Positions 1 through 12,186 of a DNA stretch of 64,000 bases are shown piece after piece (position 1 is the first letter of the stretch; every line of letters starts with the position of its first letter). This DNA comes from Petaurus breviceps papuanus (taxonomy: Eukaryota; Chordata; Mammalia; Diprotodontia; Petauridae): assembly GCA_028583685.1 (NCBI GenBank), contig JAMXIF010000003.1:52712525-52776524 (forward strand). The letters run 5' to 3'. The notes under the pieces are model-generated. The model had not been told where the DNA came from. It was given only the letters and a program-made list of their open reading frames with translations, and did not search any database. A program made the position numbers and the translations under genes.

Positions 1-195
1 AGGAAGGGAAGTTACTAAGTGATTGATGGTAATAGAGATTCTAGAAATTGAGATTCCAGAAGATGTAATAGGGAACAAGAAATATTCCACATCCCCCACT
101 TTGATCTAGAGGGTAGTGGGTATGAGAGGAAGGAAATAAGGAAGGGAGAGAGAATGAAGAGATAGGAAAATTAAGAAGGGAGGAAGAATAAGGCA
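1..195. other. Unique purine-rich sequence, no gene seen
   Basis: AT- and purine-rich lead-in to the tetranucleotide repeat that follows. I see no coding signal or recognisable repeat. Confidence 0.5.
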
Positions 196-250
196 AGAAG
201 GAAGGAAGGAAGGAAGGAAGGAAGGAAGGAAGGAAGGAAGGAAGGAAGGA
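196..250. repeat. (GGAA)n microsatellite
   Basis: About 13 uninterrupted GGAA units inside a wider purine-rich stretch. The open frame across it on the minus strand encodes only a Ser-Phe-Leu-Pro repeat and is not a gene. Confidence 0.97.
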
Positions 251-904
251 AAAATAGTATGTGCCAGTCTGTATTCAGAAAGTATTAGTTCTTTGGAGAT
301 GATTGGCATGCTTTTGTTGATAACAACCTAGATCATAAACAAAAATGAAAGTTTGGCACTCAAATAATAACTAATGATTACATTTATGGACCATCAATAA
401 GTCAACAGGCATTTATCAATGATCATCTTGATATCATAAACATTGCTTAAATCAAATAATAATTGTCAGTTTTAGTAGTACTTGACTGTCTAGAAAATAG
501 ATATATAGAAGGCCCTAAATTCTTCCTTTCAGGATGACTAGATCATCATGGGGTACTTCCATTTATTTCTACTAAGTCCTTCATCTAAGTAAAAAACGAA
601 ATTTATTTGCACAAATACCTCAGTAAGACTCTACTGATACACAGAACAGTTTGACCGTCGAAAGAACGTCCAGGGAGGTCAAAACATGTTTCCTGACTGC
701 CACTTGACTGACTTTTTAATTGTTCTTTGGCAGAACAATCAAATTGATTTGTGTATGTTTATACAGCCTGTATGTATGAGTAAATATGACTGTTAAAGGG
801 CTAGGCCCTGTTATATCATTAATATAGAGAACTCCCAGGTAATAAAACTACCTTTATCAATACAGGTTGCTACTTGTCACTTAGTAGTTGTAAAGAGTAG
901 TCTA
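251..904. other. Unique AT-rich sequence
   Basis: I see no coding frame of credible length, no SINE or LINE match and no simple repeat. Confidence 0.5.
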
Positions 905-1035
905 GAGCATTGAAAGGTTAAGTGACCTGCCCAGAATCACACAGCCAAGTATGAATGAGAGATGGGACTAGAACCTAGCTCTTCCTGCCTGACTATGAGA
1001 TCAGTTTTCTCTCCTCTACATAACAACTGCTTCTC
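905..1035 (-). mobile_element. MIR-type SINE fragment
   Basis: The plus strand reads GGTTAAGTGACCTGCCCAGA, then ATCACACAGCCAAGT and a GGGACTAGAACC segment, which is the reverse complement of the MIR/CORE-SINE body. Heavily diverged, so an old copy. Confidence 0.8.
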
Positions 1036-1796
1036 TTTTTAAGTTCTTTAAAAATATGTGAAATGTGTCATTCTCTCCACCTCATGGGTCTCTCTGATCA
1101 TTTTGCTCAGTTGCCCTAATGATGTCCTATTATACTCCCTATCTACATTATTGCCTATACTATCTTTCTACCCTTCCTGATATTTTCCAACCACTTACTA
1201 CCCACATGGAAAATTAATTTGAGGTCTGCCAATAAAAATATGCTGTAGTTTAATGCATGGGAATATGACCGAAAAGCCCGATGAGCTATTACCAATGCTT
1301 TTCAACATTTTTGCACATGTAATATTTTTCTGACCCCTGCCTAATTTTCTTTGGCAATCTGTGAGCCAACACCTGTCCCCCAGTTCCCTGCTGTACTGCA
1401 GCTCCTCACAGCTCTCTCCTGTCACAGAAGATGTAATAATTAAGTGTGCATCACTTGATGAATCGTTAAAGGAGTGTTTGGGTCCTCTGCTTAGTGGCCA
1501 TACTGATTCACATTTCCTCCCTTCTTTCTGGGTTTGCACTTACCATTGGCAAAGTTTCAAAGAGCTGTCTTTGCAATCTTCATTCCATTTCCCCAAACCT
1601 TTCTAGATAGTGGCTTTTCCCCTTCCTACTGCTCTGTATCTCATGATTAACTGGGCATATTCCAGTTCAAATCACACCAACTGGAATCCTAAAGACTGAG
1701 GCAGACTTTTCTGCTATCACTATAAAAGCTGAAATACTTCTCATAACTTTTATCTAGTATTTAATAAGTGTGCATAGTTTAATTCATGTGAAAGGT
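1036..1796. other. Unique sequence, no supported gene
   Basis: Frames of 113 codons (minus, 1198-1539) and 81 codons (plus, 1361-1606) overlap on opposite strands. Neither shows a domain, a convincing start context or splice-like limits, so I treat both as chance. Confidence 0.5.
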
Positions 1797-1826
1797 GGTG
1801 TGTGTGTGTGTGTGTGTGTATGTGTA
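1797..1826. repeat. (TG)n microsatellite
   Basis: Ten or more TG units followed by ATGTGTAG. Confidence 0.95.
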
Positions 1827-3428
1827 GTCAGCTAACACGTATAAGTCATCTGATCTTTACTAAAGCAAGGAAGTTTAAAAGATGCCAAATTACATCTTAC
1901 CAGGTGAGTTGAGTTCTACTGAAGTGTTTTAAAGGACCCTTTGAAGAATATCACATATTCACAGGAGGTAGGGATTTCCTTAGACTCATCATTGTATTGA
2001 GGATCTGTAGTCACAAAGTACTATCTTGCGAAGAAAGCTGGCCATCAGTTTAGTAATCTATTTATGAAAAAAGATTAGTTTTCTTTGGCGCATCTTTAGA
2101 TGGTATTCAAATTGCATTATGTTCTTCTTTGAGATTTTTCCCCCCATTGATCCAGATAAATCTTGTTCGTGCCTTTTCAAAGAACTGCTTATCAGGGAAT
2201 TTCCAGTAACCTTCTGGCATTTCAGCATTGCCTAGTCCCTAGATGGCAATTGCATTTGTTGTAATTATAAAGCTTCAAAGGTCCTAAGGATGTAGCTAAT
2301 GCAGAGAAGCAGTCATGGGAAGCTTCACTTCCCTGGTCTCTATTCTTTTTCCCTCATTGAATGCCCTTTACAAGACTTGATGTTACTCTATTTTCAAACC
2401 TGATTTTTAGAATTATGTCTGCTGCATATCTTATAATAAATGCCTTAAAATTCAGAATAAAGACGCTTAATTCAGAGTAGAAATAATAATGGTAATGCCC
2501 AATGCCTTTCATCAAGGAGCTCAAAGTAATTCATGAATGATTTTATCCCTGGTCACAGGTGTTTTATTTAATTGAAATATAAAGCACTAGATTTCACAAA
2601 ATTTACAAGAAATAAAAACAACTATTTCCTTTATCTATAAAGCTCTTTTTTACATTTTCTTAATTCATGTGGGACTATTTAGATTTCAATTACAATTCCA
2701 ATCATAGTTTCGACAAAGAAATACCATGTCTACTACATTGTTTAAGAAATTATCCAGATTCTTTTATTGCTGAAGCAATTTATTGTTAGTGAATCACATC
2801 CCTCCACTGCAGTAGTCTATTCAAGAATAATCTAGTGACCCAAGAAAGTTCATGCTGTCTCCCAATTAATGAGTACTTTAGCTCATGGAAATTGCTTAGT
2901 TATTTGGAACTCCCACTTCATTTTTAACCCAACCTACTGCTGCCTTACAACACTGTCTCTCACAACTTTTCAGGATCCTGCTAGAGACATTCTGCCATTC
3001 ATTAAGGGGCTTTCTGCCCAGCTTTTATCCCATGATATCTGTTGACTAACTCATGAAATGCATTGGTCTAGGCTATTATTTTAAGGCACATAAATTCATT
3101 CTGTACTGAAAAATAGTCCTCAGCCATGGTGTTGACAGACCACAAACTCCACAATATGAATCATTTGCAAAACCATCACTGTATTCTCCAGTGTTTTGAC
3201 AAATAATCTATATAAAGCTCTGTCTTTTGCTGAATTTTTCAATGTGATAGATACTAGCAGAAGAGACATCAATGTAAATGTTTCCATTGTCTCTAGTATA
3301 TTCAGCTTGGTTCCCCTAGGGCCCTCCAATAAATATGTTTAGTTGTTCCCTTTGGTGCTTTGGGGACTTAATAAGCACATTAAAGGAAAATATCTTAGTA
3401 AACTAGTAGAAATCTTTGACCTTCCAGT
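1827..3428. other. Unique sequence, nothing recognised
   Basis: AT-rich sequence without a supported repeat or gene. The short minus-strand frame at 3120-3329 has no recognisable protein features. Confidence 0.5.
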
Positions 3429-3429
3429 T

Positions 3430-3560
3430 CTGATGTTTGCTTGCTGGGTGAACATGGCAAATCACAAAGCTTCTCTGTGCTCTTGTTTCCATATCTGCAA
3501 AATGGGGCCAAAAATATGCTGCCTACACCATTGGATTTTTATAAGAAAGCACATTTATTC
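3430..3560 (+). mobile_element. MIR-type SINE fragment
   Basis: GCTGGGTGAACATGGCAAAT followed by CTCTGTGCTCTTGTTTCC and ATCTGCAAAATGGGG matches the MIR body in sense orientation. A 74-codon frame across it is incidental. Confidence 0.75.
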
Positions 3561-3754
3561 CTCATAGTCAAATTTTCTATTAGCAAGTAATTGGCCATAT
3601 CTGTGCACATAGACAGCTAAGAGATTAGTGCCTGGCCAGCAACGAAGTTCACACTCTGTACGTGTAAACCTTGTTCTTTGGATTGTGGCTATAGCTTTTA
3701 TTCACTGAGACTAAGACTCTATGATTTACATTTTCCTGAATGCCATTTCTTAAT

Positions 3755-4400
3755 TTAGTTCAATTTGGTTCAATGTTTACTAAATACCTACAATGTTGAA
3801 GGCATCATGGTGCATTGTGAGGTTATAAAGAAAAGAATTTCTGCTGTCAGGGAGCCTTCATTCCATTGGGGAAATATACCATGTCTACAGAATAACAAAT
3901 ACAAAGAATTTCAGAGAGACAGAGAAGAAGGTGAGGGAGAGAGAGCATCAAAAACTAGGACTTGCAAAGTTTTTTGTTGTTGTTTTGTTTTTGGAGGGCA
4001 ATTGGGGTTAAGTGACTTGCCCAAAGTCATACAGCTAGTAAGTGTGTCAAATGTCTCAGGTCAAATTTGAACTCAGGTCCTTCTGACTCCAGGGCTGGTG
4101 CTCTATTCACTGCACCACCTAGCTGCCCTGGATTTGCAAAGTTTTGTCTAAGAAGTGGCCCTTATTTTGAACCTTAAAGGAAGTCAAAGATTCTCAGACT
4201 TGGAGGTGAGGAGTGAGTGCATTTTGGGAAAGGGGGACAGATCCTATGTGAATGTACTAATGTGGGAGATGGAATTTAGAATTCGTGTAACAGAAGAAAA
4301 TACATCAATTTGGCTGGAACACTGAGTGTGTGAGGGAGAAGAATGTGAAATATACCCAGAAAGGGGAGTTGGAGTCAGATTGTGAACAGCTCTCAAAGAC
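3755..4400 (-). mobile_element. L2 LINE 3' fragment, antisense, interrupted by a SINE
   Basis: Begins with TGTTTACTAAATACCTACAA, the reverse complement of the L2 3' end. It continues after the SINE with AACCTTAAAGGAAGTC, AATTTGGCTGGAACA and CAGATTGTGAACAGCTCT, all antisense L2 3'UTR/ORF2-end motifs. The 3974-4132 SINE splits it. Confidence 0.7.
3974..4132 (-). mobile_element. WSINE1-like marsupial SINE, complete
   Basis: The plus strand runs from a T-rich tail through GGCAATTGGGGTTAAGTGAC and GCTAGTAAGTG to CACCACCTAGCTGCCC, the full SINE in reverse. It is flanked by the direct repeat TTGCAAAGTTTT at 3962-3973 and about 4134-4145, a clear target-site duplication. It sits inside an older L2. 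Confidence 0.9.
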
Positions 4401-4434
4401 TCATCATCATCATCATCACCCTTGATACTTCTGT

Positions 4435-4625
4435 AGCTTTATGGTTGATTGCAAATAATTTTACACATTATTTCATAAAAATCCTATGAGATGGATTATG
4501 TAAGTTTTATTATTTATATTTTGCAAATGAAGAAAATAGGCCTCATGGAAATTAATTGACTTGTCCAAGGTCACAGTATCTAGAACTTTATTCTTCCTAC
4601 TCTAGTACTATCTCCATCACCATTA
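4435..4625 (-). mobile_element. MIR/Ther-1 SINE, antisense
   Basis: Contains TTTTACACATTATTTCATAA, CCTATGAGATGGATTATG and TTGACTTGTCCAAGGTCACA, the reverse of the MIR 3' half and core. A short (CAT)n run lies just upstream at about 4402-4418. Confidence 0.7.
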
Positions 4626-6389
4626 CAATATTGTATCTAAGATGAAAATACCAGATCTGGTTCAACTTTCCAGCAATATTTCCAACTGTATATGGAAAAT
4701 GCCCAGGCCTGCTTTACTCCGATTCTTTTAATGAGTACAATGAGACAATAATTTCCCCTCAGATTGAGTCCACTTGTGCTGCTTCTGTTTATTAATAGCT
4801 GCCATTCCTGATGAACAGAAAGTTTATCTCGATAACCACTAACATCTATAATTTTTCAGTCATACCTGGCTAAATCGACTTCAGTTTCCATTTTGTATCT
4901 GTGTAATTTTCCCCTCTACTACTCTGCACTCGAGCTTAATAGAAGAATCTCATTGTTAAAGAAAAGTGGATGTGTGTTAAAATGGCGCCCAGTCTGAGTT
5001 TTTGTTCGTAGCAGGTAGAGTGACCATGAATTTGATGGTGATGTTTTTGATCAGGTTAGTCATTGTCATTGAGAGAAGATACTTGGAGGATTCCTCCACC
5101 TCCTCCGTAGCATAGCTTTCACAATGTAAATAATTATTCCCATTCTTGTGTCTAAGTCTTGCTTTCATAGTCCGTGAATCCTGTATCTCTCTATTTAAAG
5201 ATGGCTTTAGAGAAGTCATTCAGAAAGCAAACTAGGTGACTCCTATTGCTTTGCTATTTCTTTTGACTTCGTATCTTTCAAATTATGCTGTGCTTTGTAC
5301 TAGATTACTTGGTGACTCTGGGCAGACTGCCTTTTTTAGCAGCTCCCTGGTGTTCCCTTGGAAGAAAGCTCCTCTGGAAAATGCCAGATCCCAGCTGGAT
5401 CTCGTGTTTCTTGTCAGGGAGAATCTTTCTATCAGCAGGATTTTTCAGGGGCTGTTATGAATTTGTTTTCCAAAACCATCTATTCCTTCATGAGGAGACC
5501 AGGTCCCTGAATGAATGGCGGGATTTACTGCTTGCATCTGCCAACTGTTGCTCACCTTACTTATCCTAAAAGCTTTGAGGGCAAAGTGCTCAATCTGAGA
5601 ATCTCAAAAATTTCATTATAACCAACCTTATTAACTTTTTTTTGAGAGAAAAGATATAATTTTAATTGAGTAAAAGTGATCATCTCAAATTTTATAATTT
5701 GCTATTTCAGTAAAAATATGGGTGTGATCATGTGTGTTTGTATGGATCTATGTTTTGAGACCTTAATTTTTTTTTCAGAGCACTGAAGTAAGATTATTTT
5801 TGTAACTAAGTTCCATTTGCCAAATCAGAGAAGCACTTAAAGCAGACAGTATCAACTGAGCCATAAATGTTGTTGAAACAACAGTGTTAAGGATTTTTTT
5901 TTATACATAAATGTTCTTAGGAAATGAAAAAATGGACATTAACCCATCTTTTGGAAGTATATGACACAAATAATAAGACTATAATACATAACATAACTGA
6001 GTACATTAATAATTAATAATAAAAGAATCCCCAATTTAAAAGGGCTCATGTTTTGAAAGTTCACTTGGCAGCTATTTGAAATTCAGAATGAACTTTCTCA
6101 TTGATACATTGCATTTAAGTTCAGAGATCAGCCCACAGAAATTTTATTTGTAACATACAAAGAGTCAGAAGATATTAATTTTTCAATATTAATAATTAGA
6201 CAAAACAGGAAAAAAGAGAATAAAAAAATCAGTTTACATTCATCTTGACTGCTAATGCTTGAGGAAGAATGGGTTTCATTGGAATATATGGAGGTAAATG
6301 GTGGGTGACTTTTGTGGAGATTCTGGAAACACTTTCAAAAGCTTTAAAGAATCCTAGAAATGATATATCCCTAGAGGTAAAAAAAAGAA
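4626..6389. other. Unique AT-rich sequence
   Basis: No supported gene. Overlapping plus-strand frames at 5236-5569 and minus-strand 4977-5219 show no domain, and base composition does not change across them. Confidence 0.5.
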
Positions 6390-6510
6390 CTTTAAAATCT
6401 TGTAATCCACTCTCCTTCCCTTTACAGATCAGGAAATGATTGCCCAAGGATAACTAGAATCCAAATCTCCTAACTCCAAGGTCAGTGCTCTTCCCATTGA
6501 CCAGCCCTTA
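6390..6510 (-). mobile_element. MIR-related SINE fragment
   Basis: CTTTACAGATCAGGAAATGA, TTGCCCAAGGATAACTAG and CCAAGGTCAGTGCTCTTCC resemble the antisense MIR core and 5' region. Confidence 0.6.
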
Positions 6511-7114
6511 ATCACTATCCAAAGACTGTTGGTTCCTTATTAGGTCTAGTTCCACTTCCAAAGGTATGCCTTTCTTTTTCCATGTTACAGATGAATAACT
6601 AGCATTATTCTTGGGCCTACCAGTCACAATTATAGATGTGTTATTTTTTTCCCTCACATGAAACAAAAGGGATAAAAGGAAAGATTTTTCTAAAGTAATT
6701 TAGGAAGAGTTGGGAGAGAAAGATTAGAGAGACTAATAATGTGTGAGAAGGAAGTTACTGAAGAAATTATTGAATTCTAATTGATAAAAAGGGAAATTAT
6801 GTGGGATGGGGAATGGTATGTGCAAGAAACCCTGAGAGGAAAATATTGATATCAAGTCCAAAAGTTCCCCAGATTGGTCAAGAAGTGGTGCCTTCTGATG
6901 ACATCTTAGTTGATTACCCTTTGGAATAATGGTGGCCCTAGAAAGGAGTAAAACAGGACAGTAGAATTATTTTAGATTGGGTGGAAGGCATATGCCTTTG
7001 TTTTCTTTGTGGACATACAAAACTATCTGATTTTCACAACTCAGGTAGTTCCTGTAGTTATTAAATACAGACAAGCACTGACTGTGGAGGCTAATCATTT
7101 TACACTCTCCTCTC
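6511..7114. other. Unique sequence, nothing recognised
   Basis: AT-rich, with no repeat or coding signal that I can support. Confidence 0.5.
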
Positions 7115-7260
7115 TCTTGTAAACATCAAATCCAGTTCCCTCCCAGTTTATAATTTGGGAAATTCAAGCCAAGAAAACTTAAGCAAATTGCCCAAGGTCA
7201 CAAGTGACAGAGCAGGGATACAGTTCTGGATTCTTTGTCTCCACATCCAGAGTAGAGAAG
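7115..7260 (-). mobile_element. MIR-type SINE fragment
   Basis: AACTTAAGCAAATTGCCCAA followed by GGTCACAAGTGACAGAGC and CAGTTCTGGATTCTTTG is antisense MIR core. Confidence 0.65.
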
Positions 7261-7379
7261 TCCAAAAGGCACCTGCACATTTGTCTGATGGGGTCTTCAG
7301 GATAATTTGATTTTTTGGTATTTTTTCAAGGTAGGAAAAATGAAGGATCAAACACCAGTAATGTTTCCACTGAGAACTC

Positions 7380-7615
7380 TGTGCAGTAGATAGACTTTGA
7401 GTCAGGAAGACTAGAAGAAATCCTGCCTCCAAAGCTTTCTAGCTTTGTCCTTCTGGGAAAGTCATGTAACTTCTCTATCCCTCCATTTCTTTATCTGTAA
7501 AATGAAAATGATAATTATGCCTATCTTATAGGCTTGTTATAAGGATCAACTGAGTTAATATAATATAATATAAAGCCTATAAAGTATTTTATAAATGTTA
7601 ACTATTAATAGCCTG
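7380..7615 (+). mobile_element. Ther-1/MIR CORE-SINE, near full length
   Basis: Runs from GTGCAGTAGATAGACTTTGA (tRNA-like head) through CTAGCTTTGTCCTTCTGGGA and TATCTGTAAAATGAAAATGA to a tail with AAAGTATTTTATAAATGTTA. All parts of the family are visible, but diverged. Confidence 0.8.
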
Positions 7616-8828
7616 GCATCACCAAAATGTGTTTATCATAGGTTTGTTACAGTACTAGGGCCATAGCATAAATAGAAGATGAAATTTGTTCATAACAACA
7701 GTTGTTAAAACAGTGAAACAAGTTCCTGAAGAAAATTAAATATTGTTTTCCCCTGAGGTTTTTTGAAAATTATTAAAAAGTACCAACTCTTATAATCAGT
7801 ATTTTAGGGAATGAAGCAAAGCCTATATGACATCTAGAAATCTCTGATAGTAAGTCATTCTGTGTAAAATTCCCATTGTCATTTCTATTTAAAGTAGTAT
7901 ATTAAATTTGCCCAAATGCATTTGTATACAGCCTGAATTTTCTAAGTTTATACTTCTTGGTCTTACCTGGTATCTCCCTCCACACTCACAACTTTTAAAT
8001 TTAGATTGTCATTGAGCGATTGAATCCAATGTCATGACTGAGTTGTGAGTTTGAATCTGTAATTGTCAACTTAATGTGAGTGATTGATGTTGATAAAAAT
8101 AAGTCCAGTAATTCTTTTGCTGTTAGTCAAGACGGGCAGTGAGAGCACTGGATACTCAGAGGATTGGTAACCAGAGAGCATGCCTTTCATCTTAGCTTCT
8201 AGGTCATTAGTTCTGAATTAAGCCCAGGTTGATATGGACTGAAAGCTGTTGCCAGCTGATAGACATTCAGTGGCCTGTTGAAAGACTGTAGAGCTAAATA
8301 AATAGATACCATATTTGCTTTAGTAATGTCTTACTAATTTCGCAGCTGTTTTTGCTGCTAAAACAAAGTGGGTGAACAGAATTGGGCAGTGATATGACTC
8401 CGCCTTTGTGAATGCTAACAGAACTGCAGGCCCAGGCATAATTTCCCACCTGGCCGGCCAACTCCTGTGGTCATCAAAATTCACCTCTTCTATTTGTTTT
8501 TCAGCTTGCAGGATCGAATTTTGAAGACAGTTTATATAGGCCCTCAAAAGTGCTTTATCAAAGCCTGTGGAGATTCAGGACAGCTGATTTAGACTGAAAA
8601 CTGAAGTCAGGAAGGAATTATACCAAGAAAATATATATTTCCTCCTTGAAATTGGGAGGGGTGGAGGGAATATAAAATCTAGGTAAATGATTTATTCACT
8701 TAATGTAGTAAATAATGATTTATTCACTTAGTTACGATAAACTAATTTAAGTAAAATATCATTGCATTTAACTCTGATAGAATTAATGAAGTAAACAAAT
8801 GATCCAGGGACATCAAATATTCTTCTCT
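7616..8828. other. Unique sequence with a small direct repeat
   Basis: No gene seen. AATGATTTATTCACTTA occurs twice, at about 8686-8702 and 8714-8730, with a 12-base spacer; this looks like a local slippage duplication. Confidence 0.55.
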
Positions 8829-8984
8829 TTTTTTTTTGGAGGGGGGGAGGCAAGGCAATTGGGGTTAAGTGACTTGCCCAAGGTCACACAGCTAGTTAAG
8901 GGTCACGCGTCTGAGGTCGAATTTGAACTCAAGTCCTCCTGACTCCAGGGTCAGTGCTCTATTCATTGCACCACCTAGCTGCTC
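8829..8984 (-). mobile_element. WSINE1-like marsupial SINE, complete
   Basis: T-rich tail, then GGCAATTGGGGTTAAGTGAC, GGTCACACAGCTAGTTAAGG and a head ending CACCACCTAGCTGCTC. Near-identical flanks CATCAAATATTCTTCT (8811-8826) and CATCAAATTTTCTCTT (8985-9000) form the target-site duplication. It keeps CpGs such as CACGCGTC, suggesting moderate age. Confidence 0.88.
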
Positions 8985-8989
8985 CATCA

Positions 8990-10394
8990 AATTTTCTCTT
9001 CAGTTGTTGGTAGTTTCTTGGGGTAAAACTCATGGCCCAAAGAGGAAAGTAACTTCATCCCCAGAGGGCTCCCTCCACCCCCCCCCCCCAGCTCAGGGCT
9101 CACTTGAATTTCCATTAATCTCCTGCTGGTGGTCTTTTTCTTCTCCAAGAAGTTGTATCAGAAGGGACAGCCAACAATGGAACCCGGTATCTCCCAAGAT
9201 CTTGAACTCATAAGGTATCTAGAAAGCCTAGAAAATATTCATCTCCGGATCACCATTCACTCACCAGAGTTCAGAGAAAACACTCAGAACTGAAAGGCAG
9301 TCAGAGACTTGTAGTCCAGCCTCAAGATAACCTAACCAGCACAGGCCGTCACGCCCATGTGCATGCAGCCACAATTGTTGCCAAAGAAGGGGGCAGAGGA
9401 AAGAAATCCCCTATTTCCTCACAGTGGGAAATCTGAGAGAGAACTGTTAGAGACCCAAGACACACATTCAAAAGAAAGGAAGAAAAGAACCAGAAAAAAG
9501 TTTGTCTCTTCCTTTAACATCTACTAAGGGGGGGGGGGGCTCTTCACACTCAGTGGTCAACCCTTTGACACCCTCCACCTACCTCCATCATGGAAAGCAA
9601 CCAAAAGGCTTTGATTTCATGTACCCTTTATCAAGGGACCCTTTGCAAAGAGCCAGGGTACAGGCCTATCTCCATACAGGTTCCTTGGGATGGTCACTAT
9701 TACATTTAGATGATATAGAGAAATATCATGTTAAAAGTAACATCATAGAAGTGAGAAGAGATTCTTGTGTAATGTGCAGTACTTCATAAGTGTATGCTAA
9801 GATGGCTTTATTCTCTACAACTATTGATCTAAAAGTCTTCAAGAGTCCAAACCTTATCCTTGAAGATATTTCACAAAAATGCCTTCATTCTCTACTGCTA
9901 CTCCCACTGATCTAGTAGCAGTGTTGACAAAAAATCCTACTCCATCATGTTTCCCAGTTTGTACATTAAAGCCTTAGATTTCAACCATCCTTCCCCTGCC
10001 ACAAGTTCCCACATCAGATCCCCCAGAATTGTGAGATCTTCTTCAGAATTTTTCCTTAGTCCAACTACACTGTAGGTATTTCAAATATGATACCTGTCTG
10101 CAGGCTGGCAATGTAATGATACATTTACCCACTGCAGCTTCAGCAGGAAAGAAATCAGTGAAATTCAAGATCAGATTGATTAGGAGTTTGGGATTCCATC
10201 ATTCCTCAACGCCCCCCTGCATTGATTTTTGCATTTTGTTTTACTTAAAGCTGAAGATTTTAGTGAAATGCAAGATTGAGTATTAGATTATGTACATGGA
10301 GAAAACTTAGTTCTGAGGGCATCCTTTTTCCAAAGCTCTCTGTGCTCAAGAAACCAGGTGTCCTTAAGCCAGATCAGATCTGTGGGCGTGAAGG
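8990..10394. other. Unique sequence with homopolymer runs
   Basis: Contains a run of 12 C at 9078-9089 and 12 G at 9528-9539. Short plus-strand frames (8923-9213, 9502-9789) cross the runs and have no recognisable features. No gene supported. Confidence 0.5.
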
Positions 10395-10650
10395 TTTTCT
10401 AGGTGGCATTGTGACTTGAGCACTGGTCCTGGAGTCTGGAAGAACTGAGTTCAGATTGCACCTTAGACATTTAAGATTATATATGTCTTCCAGCAATTTC
10501 ACTTATTCTCTCTGTATCGATGGGGATAATAACAGCACCTAACCTCCCTTGCTCGTTGTGAGGATAAAATAATAATATTTTTAAAGCACTTTACAAATCT
10601 TAAACACTAAATAAATGCTGCTGTTGTTAGTATTCTTATTATTTCTGCAC
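10395..10650 (+). mobile_element. Ther-1-like CORE-SINE, near full length
   Basis: Head TTCTAGGTGGCATTGTGACT and GGTCCTGGAGTCTGGAAGAA, then a diverged core, GGGGATAATAACAGCACC, and tail TTTAAAGCACTTTACAAATC with AATAAATGCTG. Confidence 0.8.
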
Positions 10651-10654
10651 TTTT

Positions 10655-11340
10655 TTCCCTTAGTAAGTCATTTTAAAAGTACTCAGCACATGTTTTTGCT
10701 AAAAATCAAAGTAGACCCAATAAAAGAAAAGGATAGAAAAGAGAAAGGAAGAGATAAGAAGAAAAGATTAGAGGTAGGGATTGTCACAAAGGAGAGGTGA
10801 TCTCTTATTTCTTCAGAAACTCATTTGGAAACTATAAACCTCCAGATCCTAGACCTTCCCAAATCTGGGAAAGTTGCAGTTAAACTGGGTGGGATCTGAT
10901 AAAACAGCAATGTGTGAGGGGCAAAAAAAGAAGAAAAACAGCTATTACATCTCCTAGTATATTCCCTCCCAATTCTACTGACCCTTCTCAAGTAATATGA
11001 ACTAGATAGCAATTATAAGATTTTCCCTTGTATGAACTCTCCCCAGTCAACTGCATGCATTTGCAGTAGCAATTCTGACCATTGCTAGTCTCATTTGCTC
11101 AGATCACTCTACTTTCTCAAGACCTCCTGATTCTTTTTGGCAAAATGCCAGGTCAGATAGATGCTTCTGTGTTTCTCTATTCTTTCTGAGATCAGACAAG
11201 AACGGCAGCATGGGTAGTATTTCCTGAGTGCCTAAGTGGAGACCTGGAAATCATGTGTTTTTCTTGTTGAGATATAAATAAAAATAAAATTTAAAACTTT
11301 CAAAAGGTGTTAGTCTGAGCCAAGCTGCTTCAGACCTTTC
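10655..11340. other. Unique sequence, purine-rich at 10715-10800
   Basis: The purine-rich strand patch gives a Lys/Arg-rich chance frame. No gene or transposon supported. Confidence 0.5.
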
Positions 11341-11344
11341 CACA

Positions 11345-11535
11345 AACTATTAGATCACAGAATTTTTAGGCTGCCTAGTAAAATAAGCCTTTCACTGTAT
11401 AGCTGAAAGTGAGACTCAGAAAAGGCTGATTAATCCAAGGACACCCAGCTAATTAAGTCAGAGGCATGTCTGAAACCCAGGATCCTTAACTCTCAGTCCA
11501 GTACTCTTTATTCTACACTCTATTTCTTCAATCAT
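11345..11535 (-). mobile_element. MIR-type SINE, antisense
   Basis: GAGACTCAGAAAAGGCTGAT, AATCCAAGGACACCCAGCTA and CAGTCCAGTACTCTTTATTC follow the reversed MIR core and head. Confidence 0.7.
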
Positions 11536-11760
11536 AGAATAATTGTAGAACTCAAATCCTCTTTTCATATACCAGTATGACATTGTTATAATAGATGATT
11601 TCTAAGGTCTTTTCCATATGTTCCAACAGTACTTCTAAAATAGCATCTCTGGTTTTGTTTTCAAGCTAAAAAGTTTCATTTCCCATGGAATTCTAACTGC
11701 TTTTACACTAGGCATCAGAGAATGAATTCAGGATTTTCTGCAAGGTGATGCTTAGAAATA

Positions 11761-12184
11761 CCGTGTTTCCCCGATAATAAGACCTATCCCGAAAATAAGC
11801 CCTCCCCTTACTGTGTAAGATTCCTCTAAAATAAGCCCTCCCCCGAAAATAAGCCCTATTGAGATTGCTACTGTAGTGAAGGTGATCCCCTGCGCTACAC
11901 GCTACATTACGGTACCCTCTGTATGCACCGTCCCCCCCCCCCGTGAAACGCACGCCGCGCTCTGAGCTGCATCCAATCAGAGCTGCAGCAGTGAGCGCGT
12001 CATCCTGTTCTTCCCCAGTGATTTGCTTATTGAATAAAGGTACATTTTTTTGTTCACATTTACCTGTTTATTAAAATTGCTGTCAATGTTCATTAAAATA
12101 AGCCCTCCCCTGAAAATAAGCCCTCTGGTGTTTTTCTGTACAAAAAAATTAATAAGACAGTGTCTTATTATCAGGGAAACACGG
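11761..12184. mobile_element. Complete mariner-type MITE (non-autonomous DNA transposon)
   Basis: The ends are 23-base inverted repeats starting CCGTGTTTCCC (11761-11783 and 12162-12184) with one mismatch. TA dinucleotides flank both sides (11759-11760, 12185-12186), the target duplication expected of Tc1/mariner elements. The 424-base interior has no transposase frame. AAAATAAGCCCT-like motifs recur about five times in the same orientation near both ends, as direct subterminal repeats. The middle, about 11885-12000, is CpG-rich (CGCACGCCGCGC, GAGCGCGTCATC), unlike the CpG-poor surroundings, so the copy looks young or recently active. The transposase must have come from elsewhere. The family name is not certain to me. 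Confidence 0.92.
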
Positions 12185-12186
12185 TA

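Noticed and set aside
1198-1606. Overlapping 113-codon (minus) and 81-codon (plus) frames
   Set aside because: Opposite-strand overlap without any protein feature; likely chance.
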